From Pseudomonadota bacterium (GTDB lineage Bacteria > Pseudomonadota > Alphaproteobacteria > Rhizobiales > Devosiaceae), in contig JAEYTN010000409.1 in NCBI GenBank assembly GCA_023433985.1, forward strand, positions 1-6,055: a stretch of DNA of 6,055 nucleotides, in the 5' to 3' direction. Positions within the stretch are counted from its first letter, which is position 1. Every line of letters begins with the position of its first letter. This document shows positions 1-6,055 of this stretch, one piece after another. Below the pieces are notes generated by a model that worked only from the letters and a program-made list of their open reading frames with translations, searched no databases and was not told the origin of the DNA. A program made the translations under genes and the position numbers.

Positions 1-38
1 CATGTGATCTGGGTGGCGACGAAGTAGCTGAAATGAGA

Positions 39-58
39 AAGGGCCCCGCGGGGCCCTT
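39..58 (-). terminator. Rho-independent terminator downstream of glnA
   Basis: A perfect 20-bp palindrome (AAGGGCCCCGCGGGGCCCTT) begins 26 nt beyond the glnA stop codon. On the minus strand it is followed by TTTCTCATTT, a broken but T-rich tract, which fits an intrinsic terminator of the glnBA transcript. On the plus strand the tail is only TTCC, so termination in that direction would be weaker. The actual hairpin loop must use the central bases, so the working stem is about 8 bp of almost pure G:C. Confidence 0.8.
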
Positions 59-84
59 CCAACTTCGCATCGTCGATCCGGCGC

Positions 85-1494
85 TTAGGCCGAGTAGTAC
101 ATTTCGTACTCGACCGGGTGCGGGGTATGCTCGAACTTGATGACTTCAGTCATCTTGAGCTCGATGTAGCTGTCGATCTGGTCGTCGTCGAAAACGCCGC
201 CGGCCTTCAGGAACTCGCGGTCCTTGTCGAGGGACTCGAGAGCCTCACGCAGCGAGCCGGAGACGGTCGGGATCTGCCGGAGCTCTTCCTTGGGCAGCTC
301 GTACAGGTCCTTGTCCATTGGGTCGCCCGGGTGGATCTTGTTCTTGATGCCGTCGACGCCGGCCATCAGCATGGCTGCGAAGCCGAGGTATGGGTTCGCC
401 AGCGGATCGGGGAAGCGGACCTCGACGCGCTTGGCCTTCGGCGACTGGCCGAAGGGGATACGGCACGAGGCCGAGCGGTTGCGCGCCGAGTAGGCGAGCA
501 GCACGGGGGCTTCGAAGCCGGGCACCAGGCGCTTGTAGCTGTTGGTGGTCGGGTTGGTGAAGGCGTTGATGGCCTTGGCGTGCTTGATGATGCCGCCGAT
601 GTAGTAGAGGGCTTCCATCGAGAGGCCCGCATACTGGTCGCCGGCGAAGAGCGGCTTGCCGTCCTTCCAGATCGACTGGTGGCAGTGCATGCCCGAGCCG
701 TTGTCGCCGTAGACCGGCTTGGGCATGAAGGTCACGGTCTTGCCGTAGGCCTGCGCAACCTGCTGGATCACGTACTTGTAGATCTGCACGCTGTCCGCCG
801 ACTTGATGATCGACTGGAACTTGATGCCGAGCTCGTGCTGGGCCGAGGCCACTTCGTGGTGGTGCTTCTCGATCGGCACGCCCATCGACGCCATGGCGGC
901 GAGCATCTCACCGCGCATGTCCTGCGCGCTGTCGAGCGGCGGCACCGGGAAGTAGCCCTTCTTGAGGCCGATATGGTGGCCGGTGTTGCCGCTCTCGTAC
1001 TCGGTGTCGTTGTTGGACGGCAGCTCGGTCGAATCCACCGAGAAGCCCACCTTGTAGGTGGTGTTCGAGTAGCGGACGTCATCGAAGATGAAGAATTCGG
1101 GCTCGGGGCCGAAATAGACCGAGTCACCCAGGCCCAGCTCCTTCACGTACGCCTCGGCCTTCTTGGCCGTGGTGCGCGGGTCGCGGCTGTAGGGCTGGTA
1201 GGTGAGGGGATCGAGCACGTCGCAGTTGATGGCGAGGGTGGAGGCGCCGAAGAACGGATCGACATAGGCGGAATCCGGATCGGGCATCAGCACCATGTCG
1301 GACTCGTTGATCGCCTTCCAGCCGGCGATCGACGAACCGTCGAACATCGTGCCTTCCTCGAACAGATCCTCGTCGACCATGGTGACGTCGAAGGTCACGT
1401 GCTGCAGCTTGCCGCGCGGGTCGGTGAAGCGCAGGTCGACATACTTGATGTCCTCATCCTTGAGCTTCTTGAGGATGTCGCTTCCAGTGGTCAT
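85..1494 (-). CDS. glnA: Glutamine synthetase, type I (GSI-beta), adenylylation-regulated
   Basis: Cytoplasmic dodecameric enzyme that makes L-glutamine from glutamate, ammonia and ATP, the main route of ammonium assimilation. At 469 residues it has the usual GSI length. Visible family motifs are the FDGSSIAGW loop (51-59), [10 protein letters not shown] (129-138) with metal/glutamate-binding E131 and E133, [16 protein letters not shown] (211-226) with E214 and E221, [10 protein letters not shown] (265-274) with H270, the ATP-site stretch [18 protein letters not shown] (314-331), and RVEVRFPDP (356-364). DKDLYELP (394-401) carries Y398, equivalent to the tyrosine adenylylated by GlnE in enteric GS, so activity is probably controlled that way. 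The ATG at 1494 is preceded by AGGGGA with a 5-nt spacer. The gene is second in an operon with glnB. No truncation or missing catalytic residue is seen. Confidence 0.98.
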   Translation of the reverse strand: MTTGSDILKKLKDEDIKYVDLRFTDPRGKLQHVTFDVTMVDEDLFEEGTMFDGSSIAGWKAINESDMVLMPDPDSAYVDPFFGASTLAINCDVLDPLTYQPYSRDPRTTAKKAEAYVKELGLGDSVYFGPEPEFFIFDDVRYSNTTYKVGFSVDSTELPSNNDTEYESGNTGHHIGLKKGYFPVPPLDSAQDMRGEMLAAMASMGVPIEKHHHEVASAQHELGIKFQSIIKSADSVQIYKYVIQQVAQAYGKTVTFMPKPVYGDNGSGMHCHQSIWKDGKPLFAGDQYAGLSMEALYYIGGIIKHAKAINAFTNPTTNSYKRLVPGFEAPVLLAYSARNRSASCRIPFGQSPKAKRVEVRFPDPLANPYLGFAAMLMAGVDGIKNKIHPGDPMDKDLYELPKEELRQIPTVSGSLREALESLDKDREFLKAGGVFDDDQIDSYIELKMTEVIKFEHTPHPVEYEMYYSA

Positions 1495-1499
1495 TAGGT

Positions 1500-1505
1500 T
1501 CCCCT
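1500..1505 (-). promoter_or_regulatory. Ribosome binding site of glnA
   Basis: AGGGGA on the minus strand, 5 nt before the glnA ATG. It supports the start at 1494 and shows glnA is translated independently of glnB, which ends 64 bp upstream. Confidence 0.7.
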
Positions 1506-1536
1506 GTTAAAGTCTGGAGTGGGTATTAGGGCCGGC

Positions 1537-1558
1537 AAGGCGCGGTGCTAAGGCGCCC

Positions 1559-1560
<2 letters not shown>
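1537..1560 (-). repeat. Intercistronic hairpin between glnB and glnA
   Basis: An imperfect inverted repeat starts at the glnB stop codon. On the minus strand AAGGGCGC and GCGCCTT can pair with one bulged G around an 8-nt to 9-nt loop. No T tract follows, so it is not a strong intrinsic terminator. It could stabilise or attenuate the dicistronic mRNA, or mark a processing site. That role is inference from position only. Confidence 0.35.
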
Positions 1561-1897
<337 letters not shown>

Positions 1898-1902
1898 TCA
1901 GG

Positions 1903-1907
1903 CCTCC
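1903..1907 (-). promoter_or_regulatory. Ribosome binding site of glnB
   Basis: GGAGG on the minus strand, 5 nt before the glnB ATG at 1897. It is a strong Shine-Dalgarno match that fixes the start. Confidence 0.8.
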
Positions 1908-1939
1908 AACTGGGCACCGGTCAGTGCCGCCGTGATGTA

Positions 1940-1955
1940 TGCAGGGGGCGTGCCA
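1940..1955 (-). promoter_or_regulatory. Sigma-54 (RpoN) promoter of glnB-glnA
   Basis: On the minus strand the sequence is TGGCACGCCCCCTGCA. Against the sigma-54 consensus TGGCACG-N4-TTGCW only one base differs (C for the first T of TTGC). The invariant GG (-24) and GC (-12) have the required 10-nt separation. Transcription is predicted to start near 1929, leaving a leader of about 32 nt before glnB. Its location in front of a PII gene and upstream NtrC-like sequence fits activation by phosphorylated NtrC under nitrogen limitation. Confidence 0.88.
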
Positions 1956-1975
1956 GCGGGAGAAAGCGACAAAAA

Positions 1976-2012
1976 CGCATTATGCAGCAGGTGGTTAGTG
2001 CTGCACAATGCG
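1976..2012. promoter_or_regulatory. Imperfect 37-bp palindrome with NtrC-like dyad
   Basis: Two 14-nt arms (1976-1989 and 1999-2012) match as inverted repeats at 13 of 14 positions around a 9-bp spacer. At its core, reading the minus strand, is GCACTAACCACCTGC (1987-2001). This has the GCA-N9-TGC geometry of the NtrC consensus (TGCAC-N7-GTGCA), with one base off in the right half-site. The centre lies about 65 bp upstream of the predicted sigma-54 start. The spacing and context suggest an NtrC enhancer; the flanking bases do not match the consensus perfectly, so another dimeric regulator is possible. Confidence 0.6.
1979..2008 (-). promoter_or_regulatory. Sigma-70-like promoter of glnB-glnA
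   Basis: On the minus strand TTGTGC (2003-2008) and CATAAT (1979-1984) are 18 bp apart. The -10 box matches 5 of 6 bases, the -35 only 3 of 6. It lies inside the palindrome, so a protein bound there would block it. This resembles the two-promoter arrangement known for glnBA of Azospirillum brasilense and glnA of enterics, where NtrC both represses a sigma-70 promoter and activates a sigma-54 promoter. Confidence 0.45.
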
Positions 2013-2182
2013 GGGTTGATGCTCGCCGTCGTCGACGCATGTGATTAAAGAATGTGCAGGATGGCGCGCAGTTAGGCAAGCCGCGATCGGGAAACTGCTT
2101 TGTTGATGAGCAGTGCGCTTGTGGGGACAGCGGGAGGCGGGCACGCAGCGTGGAGGCGGTTGCGTTGCGTGACCGGGCGGCC
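2013..2182. other. Non-coding stretch between the oxidase stop and the glnB promoter
   Basis: This is the remainder of the gap between glnB and the FAD oxidase. I see no gene with a convincing start and ribosome binding site. A weak inverted repeat CACGCA/TGCGTG (2142-2147 and 2166-2171) lies just past the oxidase stop but has no T tract, so I do not call a terminator. Read-through from the oxidase gene into glnBA cannot be excluded. Confidence 0.5.
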
Positions 2183-3556
2183 TCAGTGGGCCGGCTTGAT
2201 GTTGTGGTTGACCCGGAACAGGTTGTCGGGGTCGTAGGTCCGTTTGACCGCCGCCAGCCTCGCGTAGTTCCCGCCGAAGGTGGCGAGGAGCCGGGCTTCT
2301 CCCTCATCGGCCATCATGAAGTTGGGATACGCGCCGGCGAGATTGTGCGGATGGACGCCGTTCCAGTAGCCCGTCGCCCAATCCCTGATCGATTGCCGGT
2401 CGGCCGGATCGGGGCTCAAGCCGACAATGACCATGGACCAGAGCGCATCGCGGGTGTTCCAGGCGGTGTCGTTGGGGGCCTTGGCGTGGACGGCGCCGTC
2501 GATGGGATAGAGGTGCATTGCCGAGAAGATGTTGGCCTTCCGGGCGTGCGCGATATGGGCCGCAATCGCGGCGTCGGGGAGGGCTTTGACGAAGTCGCCC
2601 TTCCAGTACCAGTGCAGCCCCTTGGGGTAGAACGGATCGAACATGGTCTGCAGCGCCGTGTAGGGGATGGGTCCGCACCAGTCGAAGAGCGGCTTGGGCA
2701 GTTCGCGCCGCATGGCGTTGACCGCCGCCTCGCCGTTCGCGCCGTTGTGCGCGACGAGCAGCACGCACATGATCTTGTTCCAGTGCTCCTCGGGGAAGGG
2801 GGCCGTCGGCGGGATGCCCTGCAGGCCGAGGAAGATGTAGAACTCCCGCGGCGAGTTGAGCTGGAAGTCGCGGTACCAGCGCATGACGGCTTCGGCGTCC
2901 TCGATGGCGTAGGCGATCGGCCCGCCATAGAGGATCTTCGCCGGATTGGTGCGGAACAGGAAGCTCGTCACCACGCCGAAATTGCCGCCGCCGCCCCGCA
3001 GGGCCCAGAACAGGTCGGCGTTCTCCTTCTCGCTGGCTGTGACGAAGCGGCCATCGGCCAGCACCACGTCGGCCTCCAGCAGGTTGTCGATCGCGAGGCC
3101 GTATTGCCGGCTGAGATAGCCGTGGCCGCCGCTCAGCGTCAGCCCGGCGACGCCGGTGGTCGATATGATGCCGAACGGCACCGCCTCGCCGAAGGCGTGG
3201 GTGGCGTGGTCCACATCGCCCGTCGTGCAGCCCGGGCCGACCCGCACGGTGTGCGAGGCAGGATCGAAGCGGACGCCCTTCATGCTGGAAAGGTCGATGA
3301 CCAGGCCATCGTCGACGCTGCCGAGGCCGGGCCCGTTGTGGCCGCCGCCGCGGATGGCGATGGGCAGCTCATTGGCGCGGCCGAAGTTCACGGCGGCGAT
3401 TACGTCGGCAACATCCGAGCAGCGCGCGATGACCATCGGGCGCTTGTCGATCATCGCGTTGTAGAGGCTGCGGGCTTCGTCGTAGCCGGCATCGTTGGCC
3501 CGGATCACCGGTCCGCGCAGTCCGGCCGCGAAGTCACTGAAGTTCGTTTCGTTCAT
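2183..3556 (-). CDS. FAD-binding oxidoreductase, VAO/BBE family (6-hydroxy-D-nicotine oxidase-like)
   Basis: Predicted cytoplasmic flavin oxidase or dehydrogenase of 457 residues; no signal peptide is visible. The N-terminal FAD_binding_4 domain (about 38-205) has IRGGGHN (68-74), whose H73 aligns with the histidine that covalently binds FAD in relatives, then STTGVAGLTLSGGHGYL (132-148) and GGGGNFGVVTSF (188-199). A substrate-binding region follows. The C-terminal BBE motif includes Y410-P-N412 and RLAAVKRTYDPDNLFRVNHN (433-452), very like 6-hydroxy-D-nicotine oxidase. The second FAD-linking cysteine of bicovalent BBE enzymes is replaced by isoleucine (about 131), so a single His link is expected. 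The ATG at 3556 is chosen for its GAGGGAG ribosome site; an upstream in-frame ATG (3637) would add 27 unlike residues across the control region. It is divergent from an AraC regulator. Substrate unknown. Confidence 0.92.
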   Translation of the reverse strand: MNETNFSDFAAGLRGPVIRANDAGYDEARSLYNAMIDKRPMVIARCSDVADVIAAVNFGRANELPIAIRGGGHNGPGLGSVDDGLVIDLSSMKGVRFDPASHTVRVGPGCTTGDVDHATHAFGEAVPFGIISTTGVAGLTLSGGHGYLSRQYGLAIDNLLEADVVLADGRFVTASEKENADLFWALRGGGGNFGVVTSFLFRTNPAKILYGGPIAYAIEDAEAVMRWYRDFQLNSPREFYIFLGLQGIPPTAPFPEEHWNKIMCVLLVAHNGANGEAAVNAMRRELPKPLFDWCGPIPYTALQTMFDPFYPKGLHWYWKGDFVKALPDAAIAAHIAHARKANIFSAMHLYPIDGAVHAKAPNDTAWNTRDALWSMVIVGLSPDPADRQSIRDWATGYWNGVHPHNLAGAYPNFMMADEGEARLLATFGGNYARLAAVKRTYDPDNLFRVNHNIKPAH

Positions 3557-3563
3557 GGCACGT

Positions 3564-3570
3564 CTCCCTC
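3564..3570 (-). promoter_or_regulatory. Ribosome binding site deciding the oxidase start
   Basis: GAGGGAG on the minus strand, 7 nt before the ATG at 3556. It selects this start over the in-frame ATG at 3637. Confidence 0.75.
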
Positions 3571-3641
3571 GAGCATGACTCGTGGAGGCTAAGGCTGCGG
3601 CGGGCTGCGGTGGAATGCTCAGGCGTCCGTTTGTCATGCTC
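3571..3641. promoter_or_regulatory. Candidate AraC-type operator: repeated ATGCTC boxes
   Basis: In the divergent intergenic region ATGCTC occurs at 3615-3620 and 3636-3641, exactly 21 bp apart in direct orientation (two helical turns, the usual spacing of AraC-family half-sites). An inverted copy lies at 3571-3576. The longer 9-mer GAGCATGAC (3571-3579) is exactly inverted as GTCATGCTC (3633-3641). The position between the regulator and the oxidase fits autoregulation and control of both genes. Binding is inferred, and 6-bp boxes alone could arise by chance. Confidence 0.4.
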
Positions 3642-3662
3642 GCCCCGTCACGGAGCTGCGGG

Positions 3663-3691
3663 TTTTCACCTACCGGCGCAAAGCGTATGAT
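3663..3691 (+). promoter_or_regulatory. Sigma-70-like promoter of the AraC-family gene
   Basis: TTTTCA (3663-3668) and TATGAT (3686-3691) are separated by 17 bp. They match the housekeeping consensus at 4 of 6 and 5 of 6 bases. The predicted start, near 3698, leaves a short leader before the ATG at 3721. Confidence 0.5.
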
Positions 3692-3720
3692 GACTGCGAG
3701 GACCGTCGGAGCGCACGACG

Positions 3721-4740
3721 ATGGACGTTCTCTCGGATGTGTTGAGCGCCGTACGGCTGACCGGCGCAGTGTTCTTCGACATCGATGCCGGCGATCCCTG
3801 GGTAGGGGAGTCGCCAGGGACAGACGAACTTGCGGCTGCGATCATGCCCGGAGCGGAACACGTCATCTCGTTCCACATCGTGCTGGCGGGAAGGTGCTGG
3901 GCCAACGTCTCGGACAGCCCGGACCCACCGGTGCGGCTGGGTGCGGGCGACGTGGTGGTGTTTCCGGGCGGCGCGCCGAATGTGCTCAGCTCGTCGCCCG
4001 GGGCGCGCGGGCGGCCCAATCCGCTCGAGATGTACTATGTGCCGGTCAACCAGAGCCTGCCGTTCGATATCATCCACGGAGGAGACGGACCGCATCGAAC
4101 CCGGTTCGTGTGCGGCTTCCTCGGCTGCGACCTGAAGCCGTTCAATCCGCTGCTGGCGGCCCTGCCGCCGATGCTCGCCATTTCGGCTTCGGCCGGAACG
4201 TTCGGCATCCCGGAGCTGTTCGCGATGGCCCTGGCGGAGGGCAGGGGCGCCCGGGCGGGCTCGGAGACGGTGCTGGCCAAGCTCAGCGAGCTGATGTTCG
4301 TCGAAGTGCTGCGCCGGCACATCGAGGCGCTGCCCGCCGACGCACGGGGTTGGCTGGCGGGACTCAGGGACCCGCAGTTGAGCGAAGTGCTTCGCCTCAT
4401 CCACAGCCGCCCCGCCGAGCCCTGGACGCTGGATCGGCTGGCTGGTGGCGCCGGGATGTCGCGCTCGGTGCTGGCCGAGCGGTTCGTGGCGAACATGGAC
4501 GTTTCGCCGATGCAGTATCTGGCGCGTTGGCGGATGCACCTGGCGTCGCGGCGGCTCGAGAATCCGAACGTCAGCATCGGCCAGGCGGCGGCCGAGGTGG
4601 GATACGAGTCCGAGGCGGCATTTAGCCGGGCCTTCAAGAAGCAGGTCGGCGTACCGCCCGGCACCTGGCGGCGGCATGGGAGGGAGCGGCGGGCGACGCA
4701 GCCGCTCGCGCAGCGGCAGCCGGATGACTGGGGTCGTTGA
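3721..4740 (+). CDS. AraC-family transcriptional regulator with N-terminal cupin domain
   Basis: DNA-binding regulator of 339 residues. The N-terminal half (about 1-195) resembles the Cupin_6/AraC-type ligand domain. It starts MDVLSDVLSAVRLTG, typical of that family, has a beta-rich segment with GDVVVFPGGAPNVL (76-89), and has the CGFLGCDLKPFNPLLAALP signature (131-149). The C-terminal AraC domain has two helix-turn-helix units: WTLDRLAGGAGMSRSVLAERF (235-255) and VSIGQAAAEVGYESEAAFSR (284-303), followed by FKKQVGVPPGTWRR (305-318). A basic, glutamine-rich tail of about 20 residues ends the protein. The start at 3721 gives the standard N-terminus; a GGAG lies 9 nt upstream. It is transcribed divergently from the FAD oxidase, so that gene and itself are the likely targets. 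The inducer is unknown, and the His often found in the cupin HxF/GDPH stretch is absent (GAPN). Confidence 0.93.
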   Translation: MDVLSDVLSAVRLTGAVFFDIDAGDPWVGESPGTDELAAAIMPGAEHVISFHIVLAGRCWANVSDSPDPPVRLGAGDVVVFPGGAPNVLSSSPGARGRPNPLEMYYVPVNQSLPFDIIHGGDGPHRTRFVCGFLGCDLKPFNPLLAALPPMLAISASAGTFGIPELFAMALAEGRGARAGSETVLAKLSELMFVEVLRRHIEALPADARGWLAGLRDPQLSEVLRLIHSRPAEPWTLDRLAGGAGMSRSVLAERFVANMDVSPMQYLARWRMHLASRRLENPNVSIGQAAAEVGYESEAAFSRAFKKQVGVPPGTWRRHGRERRATQPLAQRQPDDWGR

Positions 4741-4744
4741 CACT

Positions 4745-4779
4745 GGGGGTGTTCTGCTCCGCGGAAGCCATCCCCCTTT
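4745..4779 (+). terminator. Possible terminator after the AraC-family gene
   Basis: GGGGG (4745-4749) can pair with CCCCC (4772-4776), with partial pairing inside (TTC with GAA near the palindrome CCGCGG), followed by only TTT. It starts 5 nt past the stop codon at 4740. The stem is imperfect and the T tract short, so termination may be incomplete. Confidence 0.35.
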
Positions 4780-4806
4780 GACCTTCCCGTCATCTTGCCA
4801 TATATG
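4778..4806 (+). promoter_or_regulatory. Promoter of tRNA-Leu (and possibly tig)
   Basis: TTGACC (4778-4783) matches the -35 consensus at 5 of 6 bases and TATATG (4801-4806) the -10 at 4 of 6, with a 17-bp spacer. The expected transcription start is about 20 nt before the mature tRNA 5' end. No separate promoter is obvious in the 52 bp between the tRNA and tig, so tig may share this one. Confidence 0.6.
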
Positions 4807-4834
4807 CACGCGACCCCGGCCGGCGGGGTGCCTG

Positions 4835-4919
4835 GCGGGTGTGGCGGAACTGGTAGACGCACTGGATTTAGGTTCCAGCGCCGCAAGGCGTGGAGGTTCG
4901 AGCCCTCTCACCCGCACCA
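4835..4919 (+). tRNA. tRNA-Leu, anticodon UAG
   Basis: An 85-nt class II tRNA. The acceptor arms GCGGGTG (4835-4841) and CACCCGC (4909-4915) pair perfectly, with discriminator A and an encoded CCA (4917-4919). The anticodon stem CTGGA/TCCAG encloses TTTAGGT, giving anticodon TAG at 4869-4871, which reads CUA and other CUN leucine codons. A long variable arm with a GCC-GCAA-GGC hairpin and a T arm with TTCGAGC follow, as expected for leucine tRNA. It lies immediately upstream of tig, an arrangement common in alphaproteobacteria. Confidence 0.97.
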
Positions 4920-4971
4920 GCCACGCGGTGTCCCCGGCCAAACGAGATTTTTGAGACAACGGGAAACCCCA

Positions 4972-6055
4972 ATGCAGGTCACGGAAACCCTCAACGAGGG
5001 CCTCAAGCGCAAACTTTCCATGGTCATTCCGGCCGCGGACCTGAGCGAGCGGCTCGATGCGCGGCTCGAGGAGCTGAAAGGCACCGCCAACATCAAGGGC
5101 TTCCGCCCCGGCAAGGTGCCGATGGCGCACCTCAAGAAGGTTTTCGGCCGCTCGGCGATGTCCGAAGTGCTGTCCGATGCGATCAATGCCAACGTCTCCA
5201 AGGCGCTCGACGATCGCTCGGAGCGCGCGGCGACGCAGCCCAAGGTCGACCTGCCGGAAGACCAGGACGTGATCAACAAGGTGCTGGACGGCTCGGCCGA
5301 CCTCAACTTCGAGGTCAGCTATGAAGTGCTGCCGCCCGTCGCGCTGATGGACTTCAAGGGCGTGTCGGTCGACAAGCCGGTGGTGGAAATCGCCGAGGAG
5401 GAGATCGACGCCGAGGTGAAGCGCGTCTTCGCACAGCAGAAGGGCTACACCGACAAGGGCGACGAGGGCGTGGTCGAGAACGGCGACCGGCTCGGGCTTG
5501 CCTTCAAGGGCACGATGAACGGCGAGGCTTTCGCGGGTGGCAGTGCCGACCATGCGCACCTCACGGTGGGCGCGGGCGAGTTCATCCCCGGCTTCGAAGA
5601 GCAGCTCGTCGGCATGAAGAAGGGCGAGACGCGCACCATCAAGGTGACGTTCCCCACGGACTACGCGCAGGAAAACCTGGCCGGCAAGGAAGCCGACTTC
5701 GAGGTCACCATCCTCCACGTCGATGGCCCGAACGAGGGTGAGCTCAACGACGACTTCGCCAAGCAGCTCGGCCTCGATAATGTCGATGCGCTGCGCGATG
5801 CGGTGAAGGACCAGATGCGCGCCGCGCTCGATTCGATGAGCCGGCAGGCGGTGAAGCGCCAGATTCTCGACGCGCTGGACGAGGGCCACAAGTTCGACGT
5901 GCCGGAGCAGCTGGTGGAAGCCGAGTTCAACACCATCTGGCAGCGCGTGCAGCACGAGGTGGAGAGCCACGGCCGTTCGTTCGAGGACGAGGGCACGACC
6001 GAAGAAGCCGCCCGCGAGCAGTATCGCAAGATCGCCGAGCGCCGCGTGCGCCTCG
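4972..6055 (+). CDS. tig: Trigger factor, ribosome-associated chaperone and peptidyl-prolyl isomerase (3' end missing)
   Basis: Trigger factor docks next to the ribosome exit tunnel and assists folding of nascent chains. The window holds the first 361 codons; the frame is open at the right edge. The N-terminal ribosome-binding domain starts MQVTETLNEGLKRKL and carries the signature GFRPGKVP (43-50). An FKBP-type isomerase domain follows (about 168-250), with NGDRLGLAFKG (170-180), GAGEFIPGFEEQLVGMKKGE (200-219) and FEVTILHV (243-250). The helical C-terminal chaperone domain begins near 257 (ELNDDFAKQLG). The full protein in relatives is roughly 430-470 residues, so about 70-110 are probably beyond the edge. 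The ATG at 4972 has GGGA 7 nt upstream and gives the canonical N-terminus. It begins 52 bp after tRNA-Leu and may be co-transcribed with it. Confidence 0.97.
   Translation, partial: MQVTETLNEGLKRKLSMVIPAADLSERLDARLEELKGTANIKGFRPGKVPMAHLKKVFGRSAMSEVLSDAINANVSKALDDRSERAATQPKVDLPEDQDVINKVLDGSADLNFEVSYEVLPPVALMDFKGVSVDKPVVEIAEEEIDAEVKRVFAQQKGYTDKGDEGVVENGDRLGLAFKGTMNGEAFAGGSADHAHLTVGAGEFIPGFEEQLVGMKKGETRTIKVTFPTDYAQENLAGKEADFEVTILHVDGPNEGELNDDFAKQLGLDNVDALRDAVKDQMRAALDSMSRQAVKRQILDALDEGHKFDVPEQLVEAEFNTIWQRVQHEVESHGRSFEDEGTTEEAAREQYRKIAERRVRL

Noticed and set aside
118..1497. Long open frame on the plus strand opposite glnA (459 codons)
   Set aside because: It is antisense to a certain glnA gene. 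The product is low-complexity in V, L, G and R and shows no family motif, as expected for the complement of a high-GC gene with strong codon bias.
1505..1558. Separate glnA promoter in the glnB-glnA gap
   Set aside because: TTGCCG is visible on the minus strand, but no -10 box lies at a suitable spacing.
2142..2171. Inverted repeat CACGCA/TGCGTG after the oxidase stop, considered as its terminator
   Set aside because: The stem is only 6 bp with a long loop and no T tract on either strand.
2054..3592. Long open frame on the plus strand opposite the FAD oxidase (512 codons)
   Set aside because: It is the mirror of the oxidase gene. No recognisable domain or convincing ribosome site; the minus-strand frame has clear FAD-binding motifs.
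3557..3637. Upstream in-frame start of the FAD oxidase adding 27 residues
   Set aside because: The extension has no family similarity, covers the divergent control region, and the internal ATG at 3556 has a good GAGGGAG ribosome site and a normal family N-terminus.
4835..4919. tRNA-Leu as an integration site for a mobile element
   Set aside because: No integrase and no duplicated tRNA 3' end is present in the window; tig follows in the usual housekeeping arrangement.
3670..5970. 766-codon open frame on the minus strand
   Set aside because: It runs through the AraC gene, the tRNA and tig, all strongly supported on the plus strand. It is a product of high GC content.

Overview
The window looks like chromosomal DNA from a high-GC alphaproteobacterium. 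The evidence is the glnB-glnA gene order with a sigma-54 promoter in front, GlnA and GlnB sequences of the alphaproteobacterial type, and a tRNA-Leu directly upstream of tig. I cannot place it to order. Coding density is high, no transposase, integrase, CRISPR array or phage gene is visible, and I see no abrupt change in base composition.

Region 1 (1-2182, minus strand) is a nitrogen-assimilation operon. glnB (PII signal protein) is followed after 61 bp by glnA (type I glutamine synthetase), and a GC-rich hairpin terminator lies just beyond glnA. Upstream of glnB is a near-consensus sigma-54 promoter. Further upstream, a 37-bp imperfect palindrome contains an NtrC-like half-site pair and overlaps a sigma-70-like promoter. 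This is the classic layout for constitutive expression plus induction under nitrogen limitation. PII and glutamine synthetase are both targets of nucleotidylylation cascades, and the tyrosines modified in homologues (Y51 of GlnB, Y398 of GlnA) are present.

Region 2 (2183-4740) is a divergent pair: an FAD-linked oxidase of the VAO/BBE (6-hydroxy-D-nicotine oxidase-like) type on the minus strand and an AraC-family regulator with an N-terminal cupin domain on the plus strand. The 164-bp intergenic region holds a 21-bp-spaced direct repeat plus an inverted copy, which could be the regulator's operator. The substrate is unknown. This is the only accessory-looking part of the window.

Region 3 (4741-6055, plus strand) is housekeeping: a tRNA-Leu(UAG) with its own promoter, then tig (trigger factor), which runs off the right edge.

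I found no clearly new biological system. The points most worth following are the glnB control region and the uncharacterised oxidase/AraC module with its candidate operator.
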